This document shows, one piece after another, positions 1 through 8,939 of a DNA stretch of 62,755 nt. Each line of letters begins with the position of its first letter. Position 1 is the first letter of the stretch. The notes beneath the pieces were generated by a model. The model was not told the DNA's origin. It ran no database searches and saw only the letters and a program-made list of their open reading frames with translations. Source of the DNA: UBA2357 sp041678045 (GTDB lineage Bacteria; Pseudomonadota; Gammaproteobacteria; Burkholderiales; Rhodocyclaceae); the NCBI GenBank assembly GCA_041678045.1, contig JBAYOV010000018.1, positions 1 through 62,755 on the forward strand, written 5' to 3'. The translations under genes were made by a program, and so were the position numbers.

Positions 1-106
1 CGGCCAGCGCCCAGTTGTAGGCGAATCGGGCCACGCCTGCCGCACGCGCAAAGTAGGTCGCCTGCGCGTTGTTCGGGTCGAGTGCGATCTTGTGGGCAAG
101 GATCAT
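1..106 (-). CDS. tnpB: TnpB, IS607-associated RNA-guided nuclease, N-terminal fragment (cut by window edge)
   Basis: The ATG at 106-104 overlaps the tnpA stop as ATGA. The visible peptide begins MILAHKIALDPNNAQATYF and continues into a segment ending FAYNWALA, the typical N-terminal helix-turn-helix start of IS605/IS607 TnpB. TnpB is an RNA-guided DNA nuclease ancestral to Cas12 and favours retention of the element. The RuvC domain, zinc finger and the omega-RNA-encoding 3' end lie outside the window, so intactness cannot be judged. Confidence 0.8.
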   Translation of the reverse strand, partial: MILAHKIALDPNNAQATYFARAAGVARFAYNWALA

Positions 107-747
107 TGTTGCGCCTCTTGCACGGCCTTTTTCACGCCGTCGAGCAGCTTCTGGTTCTTGCGGCTACGTGAGCCGTAGAGTCGTGCGCTGAACACCGTGA
201 TGATCTCCAGGACGTCCTTGGCCAAATCTTCCTCGAACGTGGTGTCCTCGCCTTGGTTGAGAATCACCACTTCCACGTTTTTGGCCTCGCAGATGGCAAA
301 CACCAGCTCAGCGCCAAAGCGCAGCAGCCGGTCCTTGTGGGTGATGACCAAGCGCCCGACTTGACCCTCGATGACGGCATCGAGCAGCTTCTTCAGCCCC
401 TTCTTGTGATAGTTCATGCCCGAGCCCAGATCGGCAATCACCTCGAACGTCCAGCCCTGACGGGCGCAGTACAGTTCGAGCACCTGCTTTTGCCGTTCCA
501 GATCGTCTTTCTGGTCGTGGCTGGAGACGCGGGCATAGGCGAGGGTGCGCCGAGGCGCCTGCTGCGCATGGAACTGCTCGGGCCGCAGCCGCGCCAGATC
601 GTAGCGCCGCCGTCCTCCCTGCGTGCGCTCGTCGGGGATGAGCTTGCCCTCACGCTCCCAGCGCCGCAGTGTTTGCGCTGAAACGCCGAGAAACGTGGCA
701 GCTTCTTGGATACTGACAAGAGTACGTGACATGCTCAAAATATACAT
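103..747 (-). CDS. tnpA: IS607-family serine transposase TnpA
   Basis: 214-residue protein. Residues about 11-60 form a MerR-type helix-turn-helix (SIQEAATFLGVSAQTLRRWE) and the rest is a small serine-recombinase domain. The motif YARVSS at about 71-76 carries the nucleophilic serine, and DRLLRFG is the usual arginine-containing active-site loop. Length is normal for IS607 TnpA. It ends ATGA-overlapping with tnpB. A second in-frame ATG at 732 is an alternative start; neither has a strong ribosome binding site. TnpA catalyses transposition through a circular intermediate with little target specificity. Confidence 0.9.
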   Translation of the reverse strand: MYILSMSRTLVSIQEAATFLGVSAQTLRRWEREGKLIPDERTQGGRRRYDLARLRPEQFHAQQAPRRTLAYARVSSHDQKDDLERQKQVLELYCARQGWTFEVIADLGSGMNYHKKGLKKLLDAVIEGQVGRLVITHKDRLLRFGAELVFAICEAKNVEVVILNQGEDTTFEEDLAKDVLEIITVFSARLYGSRSRKNQKLLDGVKKAVQEAQQ

Positions 748-917
748 GTCCGCGCAAAAACGCGCAACTATTCATTCAACTGTTCGAGCCCATGCGGCCC
801 AGCGACTGTAACCACGCATTCCGCATGTGTCCAGCGGCAGCGCTCAATGAGGGGCGCTCAATTCAGCCCGGCTGTCGGGCGGCCGGTGCGCGCGGACGGG
901 ATCCCCGCCGGACAGGC

Positions 918-1199
918 TCAGGGTTGCGGTGGACGGATGTCGGGGCGTCCTTCGGGGCGGATCGACAGGTCAAGCTCGTATTCCTCGCCGGACATCTGGT
1001 CGGGGTCATAGCCCGGGGGCGGGGTGCGTGGCTGGGCATTGAGGGCCTGCGCCACGAAGGGCGCCGTTTCGGCAACGGCCTCGGGCTTGAGGACATGCTG
1101 ATGGATCACGAACAGGCAGGCAGCGCTGGCGAAAAAAAGGTGATTCGCGAGGCCGCGCCGCTTGCGTGGATCCAGGGCGTGGAGGCGGGGAAGTTTCAT
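918..1199 (-). CDS. Small hypothetical membrane-anchored protein
   Basis: 93-residue frame with a basic N-terminus (MKLPRLHALDPRKRRG), one hydrophobic segment at about 18-33 and a proline-rich acidic tail. This looks like a single-pass membrane protein. AAGG lies about 9 nt before the ATG. I do not recognise a family. Codon use fits the neighbouring genes, but short length makes this only a moderate call. It sits alone between the IS element and the divergent DOMON gene. Confidence 0.5.
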   Translation of the reverse strand: MKLPRLHALDPRKRRGLANHLFFASAACLFVIHQHVLKPEAVAETAPFVAQALNAQPRTPPPGYDPDQMSGEEYELDLSIRPEGRPDIRPPQP

Positions 1200-1439
1200 G
1201 ATCGGGCCTTGGCTGCTTGAATACCTGCGGACGTATCGTAATGGACCCGCTGCGAACAGGTGAGTTCAGACACTTTGTGCAGATGGACGGACTATTTCAG
1301 CCCGGAGGCGCGCTGTCAAGCGCATGTTGTCCCTGTTGGCCGGCACGGCGCGTTAAACTCACGCCTTGCCCGGAGCGCGCGTCGGAGAAGGTGTCGAATG
1401 GGCGTCGAATGGGGCGTGGCATGCGGGAGAGGGGACAGC

Positions 1440-2135
1440 ATGGATGATCAGGGCATGAACCGGCAGCAGGCCGTTGCGCAGGCCTGTCGCCTGCGGGTGC
1501 ACCCGGCCGGAGATATGTCCGGCCTGTGCGGGCGCGCCCTTCGTGGCCTGCAGGTGGTGCCTGCGTTCGATGCCGACGGTGCGCTGCTGCTGGAATATCG
1601 CCTGCAGGCCGACCTGTCGCAGCTGCGTGTGCCAGAGCCCGCTCAACCGCGTGCGTGCGAGGGACTGTGGCAGCATACCTGCATGGAGGCCTTCATCGGC
1701 AGCGGGGGCGGCGACTATGTCGAGTTCAACTTTTCGCCTTCCGGCGAGTGGGCCTGCTACCGGTTTGCCGCCTACCGGCAGGCGCTGGACGAGCCGTCCG
1801 GGGGCGGAAGCCCTTCGCAGTCGGGCCCGGTGCCGGAATGCTCGACTACCTGCGCTGTGGACGGCCTGCACCTGCAGGCGCGCATTCCGCCAGGCCTGCT
1901 ACCCGTGGCATCGCCCGGAGGGGCGTGGGTGCTGGGCTTGAGTGCGGTGCTGGAGGGGCGGGCGGGTGAGCTGGCCTATCTGGCCTTGCACCACCCATGC
2001 GCCCGGCCCGATTTTCATCACCACGAGGGTTTTGTGCTGCGACTTGTGCCGCCTCGTGACGCCGTTGTGCAGCCGCGCGCTGCGCGTCCCCTTCAATCCC
2101 TTCAGCCGATGCCGGAAGGCTCGAACTGCCTATGA
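1440..2135 (+). CDS. DOMON-like domain protein
   Basis: 231-residue protein. Central motifs LWQHTCMEAFI, VEFNFSPSGEWACYRF and a C-terminal HHPCARPDFHHHEGF are those of the DOMON-like family, a beta-sandwich fold related to haem/sugar-binding DOMON domains; the biochemical role is not established. The start at 1440 was chosen because GGAGAGGGGA lies just upstream; the frame stays open further left but without a better start. The stop overlaps the following namZ-like gene as ATGA, so the two are probably co-translated. Confidence 0.8.
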   Translation: MDDQGMNRQQAVAQACRLRVHPAGDMSGLCGRALRGLQVVPAFDADGALLLEYRLQADLSQLRVPEPAQPRACEGLWQHTCMEAFIGSGGGDYVEFNFSPSGEWACYRFAAYRQALDEPSGGGSPSQSGPVPECSTTCAVDGLHLQARIPPGLLPVASPGGAWVLGLSAVLEGRAGELAYLALHHPCARPDFHHHEGFVLRLVPPRDAVVQPRAARPLQSLQPMPEGSNCL

Positions 2136-3337
2136 AATTCGGAATTGACTGTTTTGTCGGCGATGCCGACCTGCGTGCCGGCCTGCGTGGACGGCGGGTG
2201 GCGTTGCTGGCGCATCCTGCGTCGCTGGATCGCGAGCTGCGCCATTCGCTCGATCTGATTGCTGCACTCGACGACGTGCGCCTGACCGCCGCCTTCGGCC
2301 CCCAGCATGGCCTGCGGGGCGACAAGCAGGACAATATGGTGGAGTCGGAAGACTTCATCGATCCGCAGCTTGGCATCCCGGTGTTCAGCCTGTATGGCGA
2401 GGTGCGGCGGCCCACCGATGCGATGATGGACAGCTTCGATGTTTTGCTGGTCGATCTGCAGGATCTGGGCTGCCGCATCTACACCTTCATCACCACCTTG
2501 CGTTACGTGCTGGAGGCGGCTGCGGCGCATGGCAAGGCGGTGTGGGTGCTGGACCGCCCCAATCCGGCTGGCCGGCCGGTGGAGGGCACGCTGTTGCAGC
2601 CGGGTTGGGAGAGCTTTGTCGGTGCCGGTCCGATGCCCATGCGCCACGGCATGACCATGGGCGAGCTGGCCCGCTGGTTCGTGCGCTGGCTGGGGCTGGA
2701 TGTGGAGTGTCAGGTGATCGCCATGCAGGGCTGGAAGCCGGCGCAGGCCCCGGGCCATGGTTGGCCGTTGCTGGAGCGCACCTGGGTGAACCCCAGCCCG
2801 AACGCGCCCAACCCGTGGATGGCGCGCTGCTATGCCGGCACGGTGATGCTGGAGGGCACCACCCTGTCCGAAGGGCGTGGCACCACCCGGCCGCTGGAGC
2901 TGTTCGGCGCGCCCGATCTGGATGCACGGGCCTTGCTGGCCGAAATGCAGGCCCTTGCACCGCACTGGCTGCAGGGGTGCCGGCTGCGTGAATGCTGGTT
3001 TGAGCCCACGTTCCACAAGCACGCCGGCCAGTTGTGCGCGGGCGTGCATATCCATGTCGAAGATCCTGCGCATTACGACCATGCAGCTTTCCGTCCCTGG
3101 CGACTGCAGGCGCTGGCCTTCAAGGCGATTCGCCGCCTGCAGCCCGACTATCCGCTGTGGCGGGATTTTGCCTACGAATACGAGCACGGCCGGCTGGCGA
3201 TCGACCTGATCAATGGCAGTGCGTTGCTGCGCGAATGGGTGGACGACCCGTCTGCCGGGGTCGAGGCACTGGAGGCGCAGGCGGCGGCCGACGAAGCCGC
3301 CTGGCTGCACACCCGGGCCCCTTTCCTGCTGTACTGA
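2132..3337 (+). CDS. NamZ-type exo-beta-N-acetylmuramidase (DUF1343)
   Basis: 401-residue DUF1343 protein. Characteristic segments are GRRVALLAHPAS, FGPQHGLRGDKQDNM, VLLVDLQDLGCRIYT, VLDRPNPAGRPVEG and GTTLSEGRGTTRPLE. Family members such as Bacillus NamZ release terminal MurNAc from peptidoglycan fragments, so a role in cell-wall recycling is likely. I see no clear signal peptide, so the location is uncertain. It is translationally coupled to the DOMON-like gene and converges on the antiporter gene with only 14 bp between stops. Confidence 0.85.
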   Translation: MKFGIDCFVGDADLRAGLRGRRVALLAHPASLDRELRHSLDLIAALDDVRLTAAFGPQHGLRGDKQDNMVESEDFIDPQLGIPVFSLYGEVRRPTDAMMDSFDVLLVDLQDLGCRIYTFITTLRYVLEAAAAHGKAVWVLDRPNPAGRPVEGTLLQPGWESFVGAGPMPMRHGMTMGELARWFVRWLGLDVECQVIAMQGWKPAQAPGHGWPLLERTWVNPSPNAPNPWMARCYAGTVMLEGTTLSEGRGTTRPLELFGAPDLDARALLAEMQALAPHWLQGCRLRECWFEPTFHKHAGQLCAGVHIHVEDPAHYDHAAFRPWRLQALAFKAIRRLQPDYPLWRDFAYEYEHGRLAIDLINGSALLREWVDDPSAGVEALEAQAAADEAAWLHTRAPFLLY

Positions 3338-3351
3338 AGGCGCGCTGGGCT

Positions 3352-5283
3352 TCAGCGCCCGTCAGACGTTGCGCCCCCAGCGGTTGCGGCCTCTTCGGTT
3401 GCCTCTTCCGCTGGCGCAGTGTGCGCTTTGGGTTCTGTGGGCGCTCCGCTTATGGTAAGGGGCACGGGCAGCGGAGCGGGGGGTTTGCGCACCTTGTGAA
3501 GCAGGCTGCGCAGACTGCCCAGCCCCTGCCACATGCCGCCTTGCGCAGGCTGGCCCGCGCCCGGCGGGCGGATGTCCTGATGCAGAGCCAGCCCCAGCTC
3601 GGTGAGGGTGCTGCCCTGAAACACCCGTCGCACCACCAGGTCGACACTGCCCAGCGCCACCCGGTCGCCCACCACCGGATGGGTGCCAAGCTCCTTGTGC
3701 ATGAATTCCGCGATCGACATGTCTGCATGTGCGTGGGCCGGCAGCGGCAGATCGTAGGCGGTGGCCAGATCTCCCAGCCGTCCTTCCGGACTGACCCTGA
3801 ACTGGCCGAAAAAGGCCTGATCGTCCACGCCCGGGTTTTGTGTTTTGGAGAACAGCCGGTCGAGCAGGTCGACATACTCCGGCGGCACGAACAGATACAC
3901 CAGATCGCCGGGTTGCAGCGGGCCGGCGTTCTCGAAATGCAGTGAGCGCCCGTTGCGGACCACCAGCGAGGGCCTGGCCCAGCGCGGCAGGCGTGTGCCG
4001 GCAATCAGCGGGCTGTCTTCCAGCACGCGATAGATCAGAAATTCATGCTTGGGGTTGCCGGGCAGTTCGAGCTCGATGCGCTCCAGCGGACCGGACTGGG
4101 CCGGGACGATCAGCTTCAGCCAGCGCGCCGCCGGTTTGATCGTCCAGCCCTGCACCAGCAGCGAGGTGATCACCATGATGAACACCACGTTCAGATACAG
4201 GTCCGCGCCTTCCACGCCGCTCACGGCGGGCAGGATGCCGAGCAGGATGGAGACCGCGCCGCGTAGCCCCACCCAGGCATTGAAGGTCACCGTGTTGCGG
4301 TCGAAGCGGAAGGGCAACAGGCACAGCACCACGGCCAGCGGTCGGCCCACGAACATCAGGAACAGCCCCAGGGCGATGGCCGGGAGGATCACCGGACCGA
4401 ATTCGGACGGCGTCACGAACAGCCCCAGCACCAGGAACATGACGATCTGCGCCAGCCAGGTCATCCCCTGCTGGTGCCGGCGCAGGGCCGATGATCCAGG
4501 CATGTGACGGTTGCCGGCGACGATGCCTGCCACATAGATGGCGAGAAAACCGCTGCCGCCAAAGTGACCGGTGACCGCGAACACGCACAGTGCGCAGGCC
4601 ATCACCAGAATCGGATACAGCGCCTCCTCCAGCTGGATGCGCTTGACGATTTCGACAATCAGATACCCGCCCGCCAGTCCGGTGAGCAGCCCCAGTCCCA
4701 TCTGCAGGCCGAAGCCCTGGAGGAAGCTGGCCGCCAGACTGGGGGCTTGTTCGGCCAGAATGAGTTCGATGAACAGGACGGTGAGGAAGATCGCCATCGG
4801 ATCGTTCGAGCCGGACTCCACTTCCAGCACCGAGCGCACGCGCTTGTAGATCTTGATGCCCCCGGCACGCAGCAGGAAGAACACGGCGGCCGCATCGGTG
4901 GAACTGATGATCGCCCCCATCAGAAACGCGTGATACCAGGGCAGGTCGAACAGGAAGCGTGCCGCGACCCCGACAATCAGCGTGGTCAGCAGCACCCCGA
5001 CAGTGGCCAGCACCATGGCTGGCCCGGCCGCCCGCTTGAGGGTCTGGGTGCGGGTGCCGAAGCCCGAATCGAACAGGATCACCGCCAGCGCCAGACTGCC
5101 CAGAAAGTACGCCAGGCTGGCGCTGTTGAAGACCAGCCCGAAGCCGTCCTCGCCGGCAATCAGGCCAATGCCCAGAAACACCAGCAACAGGGGCGCCCCA
5201 AAGCGGAAGGCCAGCGCGCTGGTGAGCACGGAGACGGCAATCAGCCCCGCGCCAACGAGAATTACGGTAAACATCCAGTCCAT
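3352..5283 (-). CDS. K+/H+ antiporter, CPA1 family (CvrA/NhaP2-like)
   Basis: 643 residues from the ATG at 5283 (MDWMFTVILVG); the frame continues further 5' but the hydrophobic start and an upstream purine stretch favour this codon. The first ~390 residues are a 12-segment sodium/proton exchanger domain with SSTDAAAVF and SGSNDPMAIFL, the ion-binding motifs of NhaP-type antiporters. A cytoplasmic TrkA-C (RCK) regulatory domain and a CorC/HlyC-type domain follow. A proline- and alanine-rich tail ends the protein. It probably exports K+ at high cytoplasmic load. Encoded alone. Confidence 0.88.
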   Translation of the reverse strand: MDWMFTVILVGAGLIAVSVLTSALAFRFGAPLLLVFLGIGLIAGEDGFGLVFNSASLAYFLGSLALAVILFDSGFGTRTQTLKRAAGPAMVLATVGVLLTTLIVGVAARFLFDLPWYHAFLMGAIISSTDAAAVFFLLRAGGIKIYKRVRSVLEVESGSNDPMAIFLTVLFIELILAEQAPSLAASFLQGFGLQMGLGLLTGLAGGYLIVEIVKRIQLEEALYPILVMACALCVFAVTGHFGGSGFLAIYVAGIVAGNRHMPGSSALRRHQQGMTWLAQIVMFLVLGLFVTPSEFGPVILPAIALGLFLMFVGRPLAVVLCLLPFRFDRNTVTFNAWVGLRGAVSILLGILPAVSGVEGADLYLNVVFIMVITSLLVQGWTIKPAARWLKLIVPAQSGPLERIELELPGNPKHEFLIYRVLEDSPLIAGTRLPRWARPSLVVRNGRSLHFENAGPLQPGDLVYLFVPPEYVDLLDRLFSKTQNPGVDDQAFFGQFRVSPEGRLGDLATAYDLPLPAHAHADMSIAEFMHKELGTHPVVGDRVALGSVDLVVRRVFQGSTLTELGLALHQDIRPPGAGQPAQGGMWQGLGSLRSLLHKVRKPPAPLPVPLTISGAPTEPKAHTAPAEEATEEAATAGGATSDGR

Positions 5284-5493
5284 GAAGTGCCTTGCGGGGT
5301 AATGAGCGAATTCGAGCTGCAAACGGAAACCGGACTTTACCGCAAGCAGGGGCGAGCGACACACCGCATGCTGACCGGGCGCGGCAGGGATTCGTTCCCC
5401 TGCCGTTTTCGGCACGGGGTGCGCTGAGGCATGATCATGCGTGGAGCTTGGTGACTGGCAACAGGCGCTGTTTGTTCCGTCTGCCGGATGGGA

Positions 5494-6312
5494 TTACCCG
5501 CGGACGGGGGGCTTCCGGAGCACGCCGGCGGCAAGTGCAAAGGTTGCGAGTGTCAGGGTCAGGACGGCAGGGTAGGTCTGATCCAGGAGCAGCGTGATCG
5601 ATATTGCGACCAGGTGTGCCAGCAGGGCCAGCAGGGCGCTCATCAGCAGCGCCTGGGTCAGGTTGTGCGCCCGCGACCAGGCGAGGCTTGCCGGGACCAG
5701 CACCATGGCCAGCGTTACGAACACGCCCAGTGCCAGAGCACCGGCGGCCAGAATCGTGATGACGCCTGCCTCTCGCAGAAGCAGGGTGCGCCGCAGCCGT
5801 GCCGGGCCGGGGCCAGGGAGCCAGGGCAGCCATTCGTGTGTGAGCCAGGCGCGCCCGGAGATCAGCACCAGCACCATGCCGGACAGGGCCAGCCCGGCAT
5901 GCCACGGCCAGTCCTGCCAGCGTATCAGCAGCAACTGCCCCTCGATTGCGGAGGCCGAGAGCAGGCGGGCCGAGGTGTGGTTGTCCGCGATCAGCATGGA
6001 GGCGGCCCAGGCGCCGAGCAGCAGCAACAGATGCCGGCCTGTGCCCTCCGCTGCCGGTGGGCGCAGTGTGCTGGCCATGCCCAGCCCGATGCACAGGGCG
6101 AATGTCCAGGCGCCCACCAGCGGGGGCAGGCTGGCGAGCATCGCCAGCATTGCACCGAGTACGGCAACCTGGGCGTGAGCCAGGGCGGCTACGGCCTCAT
6201 TGCGCACCTTCAGGCTGATCCCCAGCGCTCCCAGCGTGGCAGCCAGAAGCATGCCCAGCAGGATGCCGGGCATGAAGAGCTGCCACGCCTCCAGCCATGC
6301 GGGAACACTCAT
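5494..6312 (-). CDS. znuB: Zinc ABC transporter permease (ZnuB-like)
   Basis: 272-residue polytopic membrane protein of the ABC-3 family, with about eight hydrophobic segments and the conserved ALGISLKVRNEAVAALAHAQVA and ALGVFVTLAMVLVPASLA regions. It forms the membrane channel for the ZnuC ATPase. Last gene of the minus-strand zinc operon; its ATG overlaps the znuC stop by 4 nt. Metal specificity is inferred from the Zur box upstream and the His-rich binding protein. Confidence 0.85.
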   Translation of the reverse strand: MSVPAWLEAWQLFMPGILLGMLLAATLGALGISLKVRNEAVAALAHAQVAVLGAMLAMLASLPPLVGAWTFALCIGLGMASTLRPPAAEGTGRHLLLLLGAWAASMLIADNHTSARLLSASAIEGQLLLIRWQDWPWHAGLALSGMVLVLISGRAWLTHEWLPWLPGPGPARLRRTLLLREAGVITILAAGALALGVFVTLAMVLVPASLAWSRAHNLTQALLMSALLALLAHLVAISITLLLDQTYPAVLTLTLATFALAAGVLRKPPVRG

Positions 6313-6956
6313 GGCCGCCGGACCTCGATGGTGCGTGACACCACCCCGGGCGACAGGGGTTCGTCATCATGGCTCACCAGCAGCAGGCTGCGTGCCTGCA
6401 TGAAATCGCTCAGGCTGGACAGTGCGGCGTGGAAGCTGCGGCGGGTGCTGGCGTCCAGATACTGGGTGGGTTCATCGAGCAGCAGCAGGTCACACGGCTG
6501 GGACAGCGCCATCGCGAGCACCAGCCGCTGGCGCTCGCCGCCGCTCAGGCAATCCACGCGCGTGTTGCGCTGTGCGGGCAGCCAGGGGTGATGGCAGTGT
6601 CTCAGGCCGGCAAGCGTGAGCAGGTCATTCACGCTGCAGGGGCCTGATGGGAGCCGCCCCGCGTGTTGCGGCAAATGCACGATGCGCAGGCCGCTTTGGC
6701 GCTTCAGTTGCCCGCCCAGGGGCGCTGCTTCACCGTGAAGGGTGCGCAGCAGCGTGCTCTTGCCCGTGCCATTGTCTCCACGGATCAACACCACTTCGCC
6801 AGCGTGCACTTGAAAGTCCAGCGCCTGCGCGACAGGGTGATGGTGACCGACCAACAAGCCCTCTGCGCGCAGGAGCGGTGGCGGGGGCACGAGAGGCGGG
6901 TGCAAGGGGCTGGCAGCGGCAGTCAGGGCGCGGTGCAGGTTGCATTCAGCGCGCAT
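6309..6956 (-). CDS. znuC: Zinc ABC transporter ATPase (ZnuC-like)
   Basis: 215-residue ABC ATPase with Walker A GDNGTGKST, signature LSGGERQRLVLA, Walker B LLLLDEPT and the H-loop LLVSHDDE. It powers ZnuB. The start overlaps the 3' end of znuA by 11 nt. The first ~30 residues are a non-conserved proline-rich leader; I see no better internal start. The protein is slightly short for a ZnuC and lacks the His-rich C-terminal extension found in some. Confidence 0.85.
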   Translation of the reverse strand: MRAECNLHRALTAAASPLHPPLVPPPPLLRAEGLLVGHHHPVAQALDFQVHAGEVVLIRGDNGTGKSTLLRTLHGEAAPLGGQLKRQSGLRIVHLPQHAGRLPSGPCSVNDLLTLAGLRHCHHPWLPAQRNTRVDCLSGGERQRLVLAMALSQPCDLLLLDEPTQYLDASTRRSFHAALSSLSDFMQARSLLLVSHDDEPLSPGVVSRTIEVRRP

Positions 6957-7866
6957 GGGCCAGTGCTTCGACCCAGTGTGTCACCAGCGCGAGATACGCA
7001 GCGGCTGTGGGGTGCTGCGGCTCAAGCGGCAGGCTGAGCACCGGCCAGCCGAGGCGCTTGCCCAGCGCCTCCGGGGCCGTTGCGGGCTGGTGATCTGCGT
7101 GCACGATGATGCCCTGTTGTCCGGCGAAACGGGTATTCAGCGTGGCGAGGTGGCCGGCACCGGGTGGAACACCGGGTCTGGGCTCAATGAAAGCCTCCAC
7201 CGAAACCGGAAGCCATGAAGCGAAATAATCGAATTCCTCATGGTAGGCGATCAGTTGTACCGGGGCTGGAAGGCGATCATGCCATGTGGGCAAGTGATTG
7301 CGTAGCCGGAGTGCGAACAGGCGCGCGCGCAGCCGGAACGCCTCGGCCTGGGCCGGTCGTATTCCACCCATGCGCTCGGCGAGGGCTTCGGCCGCGTCGG
7401 CCATCAATGCCGGTGACAGGTTGAAGTGTGGGTTGCCTTCGGCATGGACATGGCCGCCGAGCGACGGATCGAAGCGGGTGTCATGCAGATGGAGGTGCTG
7501 TGCAACCGCGAAATGCCCCGGCTGGCCGGCCCGCAGTTGCGGGTTTGCTGCGCCGTCGAGTGCGGCAGGCAACCACCCTTCTTCCAGTTGTGCACCGACC
7601 GCAACCACCATGTCCGCACGCCTGAGCTGCGAAATCATGCTGGGGCGTGCGCTCAGGTTGTGTGCGTCGCGCCCCGGTGGCACCAGGGTGTCGAATTGCA
7701 CCGTGTGGCCACCGACGGCTTCAACCAGTGCGCCCATGCTCTGGGTTGTGGCCACGACCCGCAGCGGGGGGCTGCCGTGGGCCAACCCGAGCGGAAGGCC
7801 TGCGCTGCCCAGCAGTGCCGCCCCAAGGTGCAGAGCCCGGCGGCGGCCGAAGAGAAACGTGCTCAC
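6946..7866 (-). CDS. znuA: Zinc ABC transporter substrate-binding protein (ZnuA-like)
   Basis: 306 residues from the GTG at 7866, chosen because AGAGG lies just before it and the stop of the upstream gene is 10 nt away. The N-terminus has three arginines (FGRRRALHL) before a hydrophobic stretch, resembling a Tat-type signal. It belongs to cluster A-I binding proteins. Likely metal ligands are H69 (GRDAHNL), the His in GNPHFNLSP, the His in AYHEEFDYF and the acidic residue in HADHQP. A His-rich loop (HLHLHDTR...GGHVHAEG) typical of zinc-specific members lies mid-protein. Confidence 0.88.
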   Translation of the reverse strand: MSTFLFGRRRALHLGAALLGSAGLPLGLAHGSPPLRVVATTQSMGALVEAVGGHTVQFDTLVPPGRDAHNLSARPSMISQLRRADMVVAVGAQLEEGWLPAALDGAANPQLRAGQPGHFAVAQHLHLHDTRFDPSLGGHVHAEGNPHFNLSPALMADAAEALAERMGGIRPAQAEAFRLRARLFALRLRNHLPTWHDRLPAPVQLIAYHEEFDYFASWLPVSVEAFIEPRPGVPPGAGHLATLNTRFAGQQGIIVHADHQPATAPEALGKRLGWPVLSLPLEPQHPTAAAYLALVTHWVEALAHAR

Positions 7867-7876
7867 CGGGGACCTC

Positions 7877-8718
7877 TCAGAAACGATGTGCGGGATGGCT
7901 GCCGAACAGCGCATTGAGCTGCAGCATGAAGACCCAACTGTCCTTGCTGCTTTCGGCAGCCGAATGACCGTGGGCCCGGGCGCCGGCGAAGTCTTCGTAG
8001 GTCAGCTGGCCACGCACGAAAATCGTTTCGCGAGGGCGCCAGGTGGCCTGCAGGGCGTAGCGGTACGAGGTGTTTTCCGCGCTCGTGAGCGTGGGGTGGA
8101 ACTTCACCTGACGGTTGCTCAGGCCCAGGGCTTCTGCCCTTGCCCCGATCTGCCAGCGGGGCGCGATTCCGTAGACGGCTTCCAGATAGAGGCCATCCTG
8201 ACGCTCGGTGAAGTCCGCCGGGTTCTGTCGCCAGCCATGGGCTTCCGACCAGCCTCGCGCATTCACCGAGCGTTGGGTGTAGTAATACTCGCCACCAATC
8301 CGCCAGTTGCCTTCACCGTAGGCTTTGCCGGATTCATGCCGGTACATCAGATCCACGCCGCCAAACCAGGTGTCCCCTTCCAGCGTGTGCTTGTGGTCAC
8401 CATGGTCATCCACACGCGAATACTGGCGTGACTTGCCTGCCGAAACCCCGATCTGCAGGGCATCGGAGGGGCCAAGGTCGGGGCCGAACTTGGCAAATGC
8501 CGTAACCAGGCGGGGGCCGCTGCGGGTTTCATGGAAGGCGCCCTCGTCCTGACGGTTGATGCCCTCGCCATTGCCTTGCAGCACCTCAAGCCCGAAGTTC
8601 ATATAGTTGCCGGTGGCCGGGGTGAGGCTCAACTGGACACCGGTTTCCTGCAGGCCGTGTTCGCCGAACAGGTGCTGATTGACCAGGCGGCAAGGGCCAG
8701 GCGCTGTGGGGTCTTCAT
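7877..8718 (-). pseudogene. Zinc-operon outer-membrane beta-barrel protein, internally deleted and frameshifted
   Basis: An ATG at 8718 with a good ribosome site (GGGAGAAAG) starts a signal-peptide-like MKTPQRLALAA, but that frame runs into a stop after about 30 codons. From about 8686 another frame encodes a clean outer-membrane barrel segment (LVNQHLFGEHGLQETGVQL, then more than 250 residues rich in alternating aromatic strands, ending SHPAHRF). The simplest reading is that the start of the gene was joined out of frame to its second half, losing the middle. The barrel half resembles proteins I associate with zinc-import operons; the exact family is uncertain. It is the first gene after the Zur box. 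Confidence 0.7.
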
Positions 8719-8790
8719 GATGTGTTCTTTCTCCCGTGCATGAGAGCCTTCACCCGTCAGCAGACAGGATTGGCTTGGTTTTTTTCAGAA

Positions 8791-8812
8791 TTGAGATGTT
8801 ATAACATTGCAA
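8791..8812. promoter_or_regulatory. Zur box (zinc uptake regulator operator)
   Basis: The core ATGTTATAACAT is a perfect 12-bp palindrome, flanked by TTG and CAA that extend the symmetry to 22 bp with only the two inner bases mismatched. This matches proteobacterial Zur operators (GTTATAAC core). It lies 73 bp upstream of the first ATG of the zinc operon, a normal repression position. No zur gene is in the window. Confidence 0.82.
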
Positions 8813-8867
8813 ATAAGACGGGAAGTCATCCTGACGATCAGCGCGGTACGGGTTCGTACCCGTGCAA

Positions 8868-8896
8868 CCGCCTCGGGGCTTGCTGCTCCGAGGCGG
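8868..8896. terminator. Terminator-like hairpin downstream of ogt
   Basis: CCGCCTCGG and CCGAGGCGG form a perfect 9-bp stem around an 11-nt loop, 44 bp beyond the ogt stop. No long T-run follows on the minus strand (only TTG), so termination may be weak. A second small stem, ACGGGT with ACCCGT, lies beside it. Confidence 0.45.
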
Positions 8897-8939
8897 CGGG
8901 TGTTTCAGTGTGCTGGCTGGCCTGTGCGGGCTGGAGGGG

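Larger units (their letters stand above)
1..800 (-). mobile_element. IS607-family element, partial (tnpA plus start of tnpB)
   Basis: Two overlapping minus-strand genes give the IS607 layout: a serine transposase with a MerR-like N-terminal helix-turn-helix, then tnpB. Only the first 35 codons of tnpB fall inside the window; the rest and the far end of the element lie to the left. The right boundary given here is approximate: IS607 elements lack terminal inverted repeats, so the edge upstream of tnpA cannot be fixed by eye. The first gene outside the element begins at or before 1199. Confidence 0.75.

Noticed and set aside
8868..8905. Riboswitch or structured RNA from the paired hairpins near 8840-8900
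   Set aside because: The stems are short and lie after ogt in a position expected for a transcription end; no known riboswitch core was recognised.
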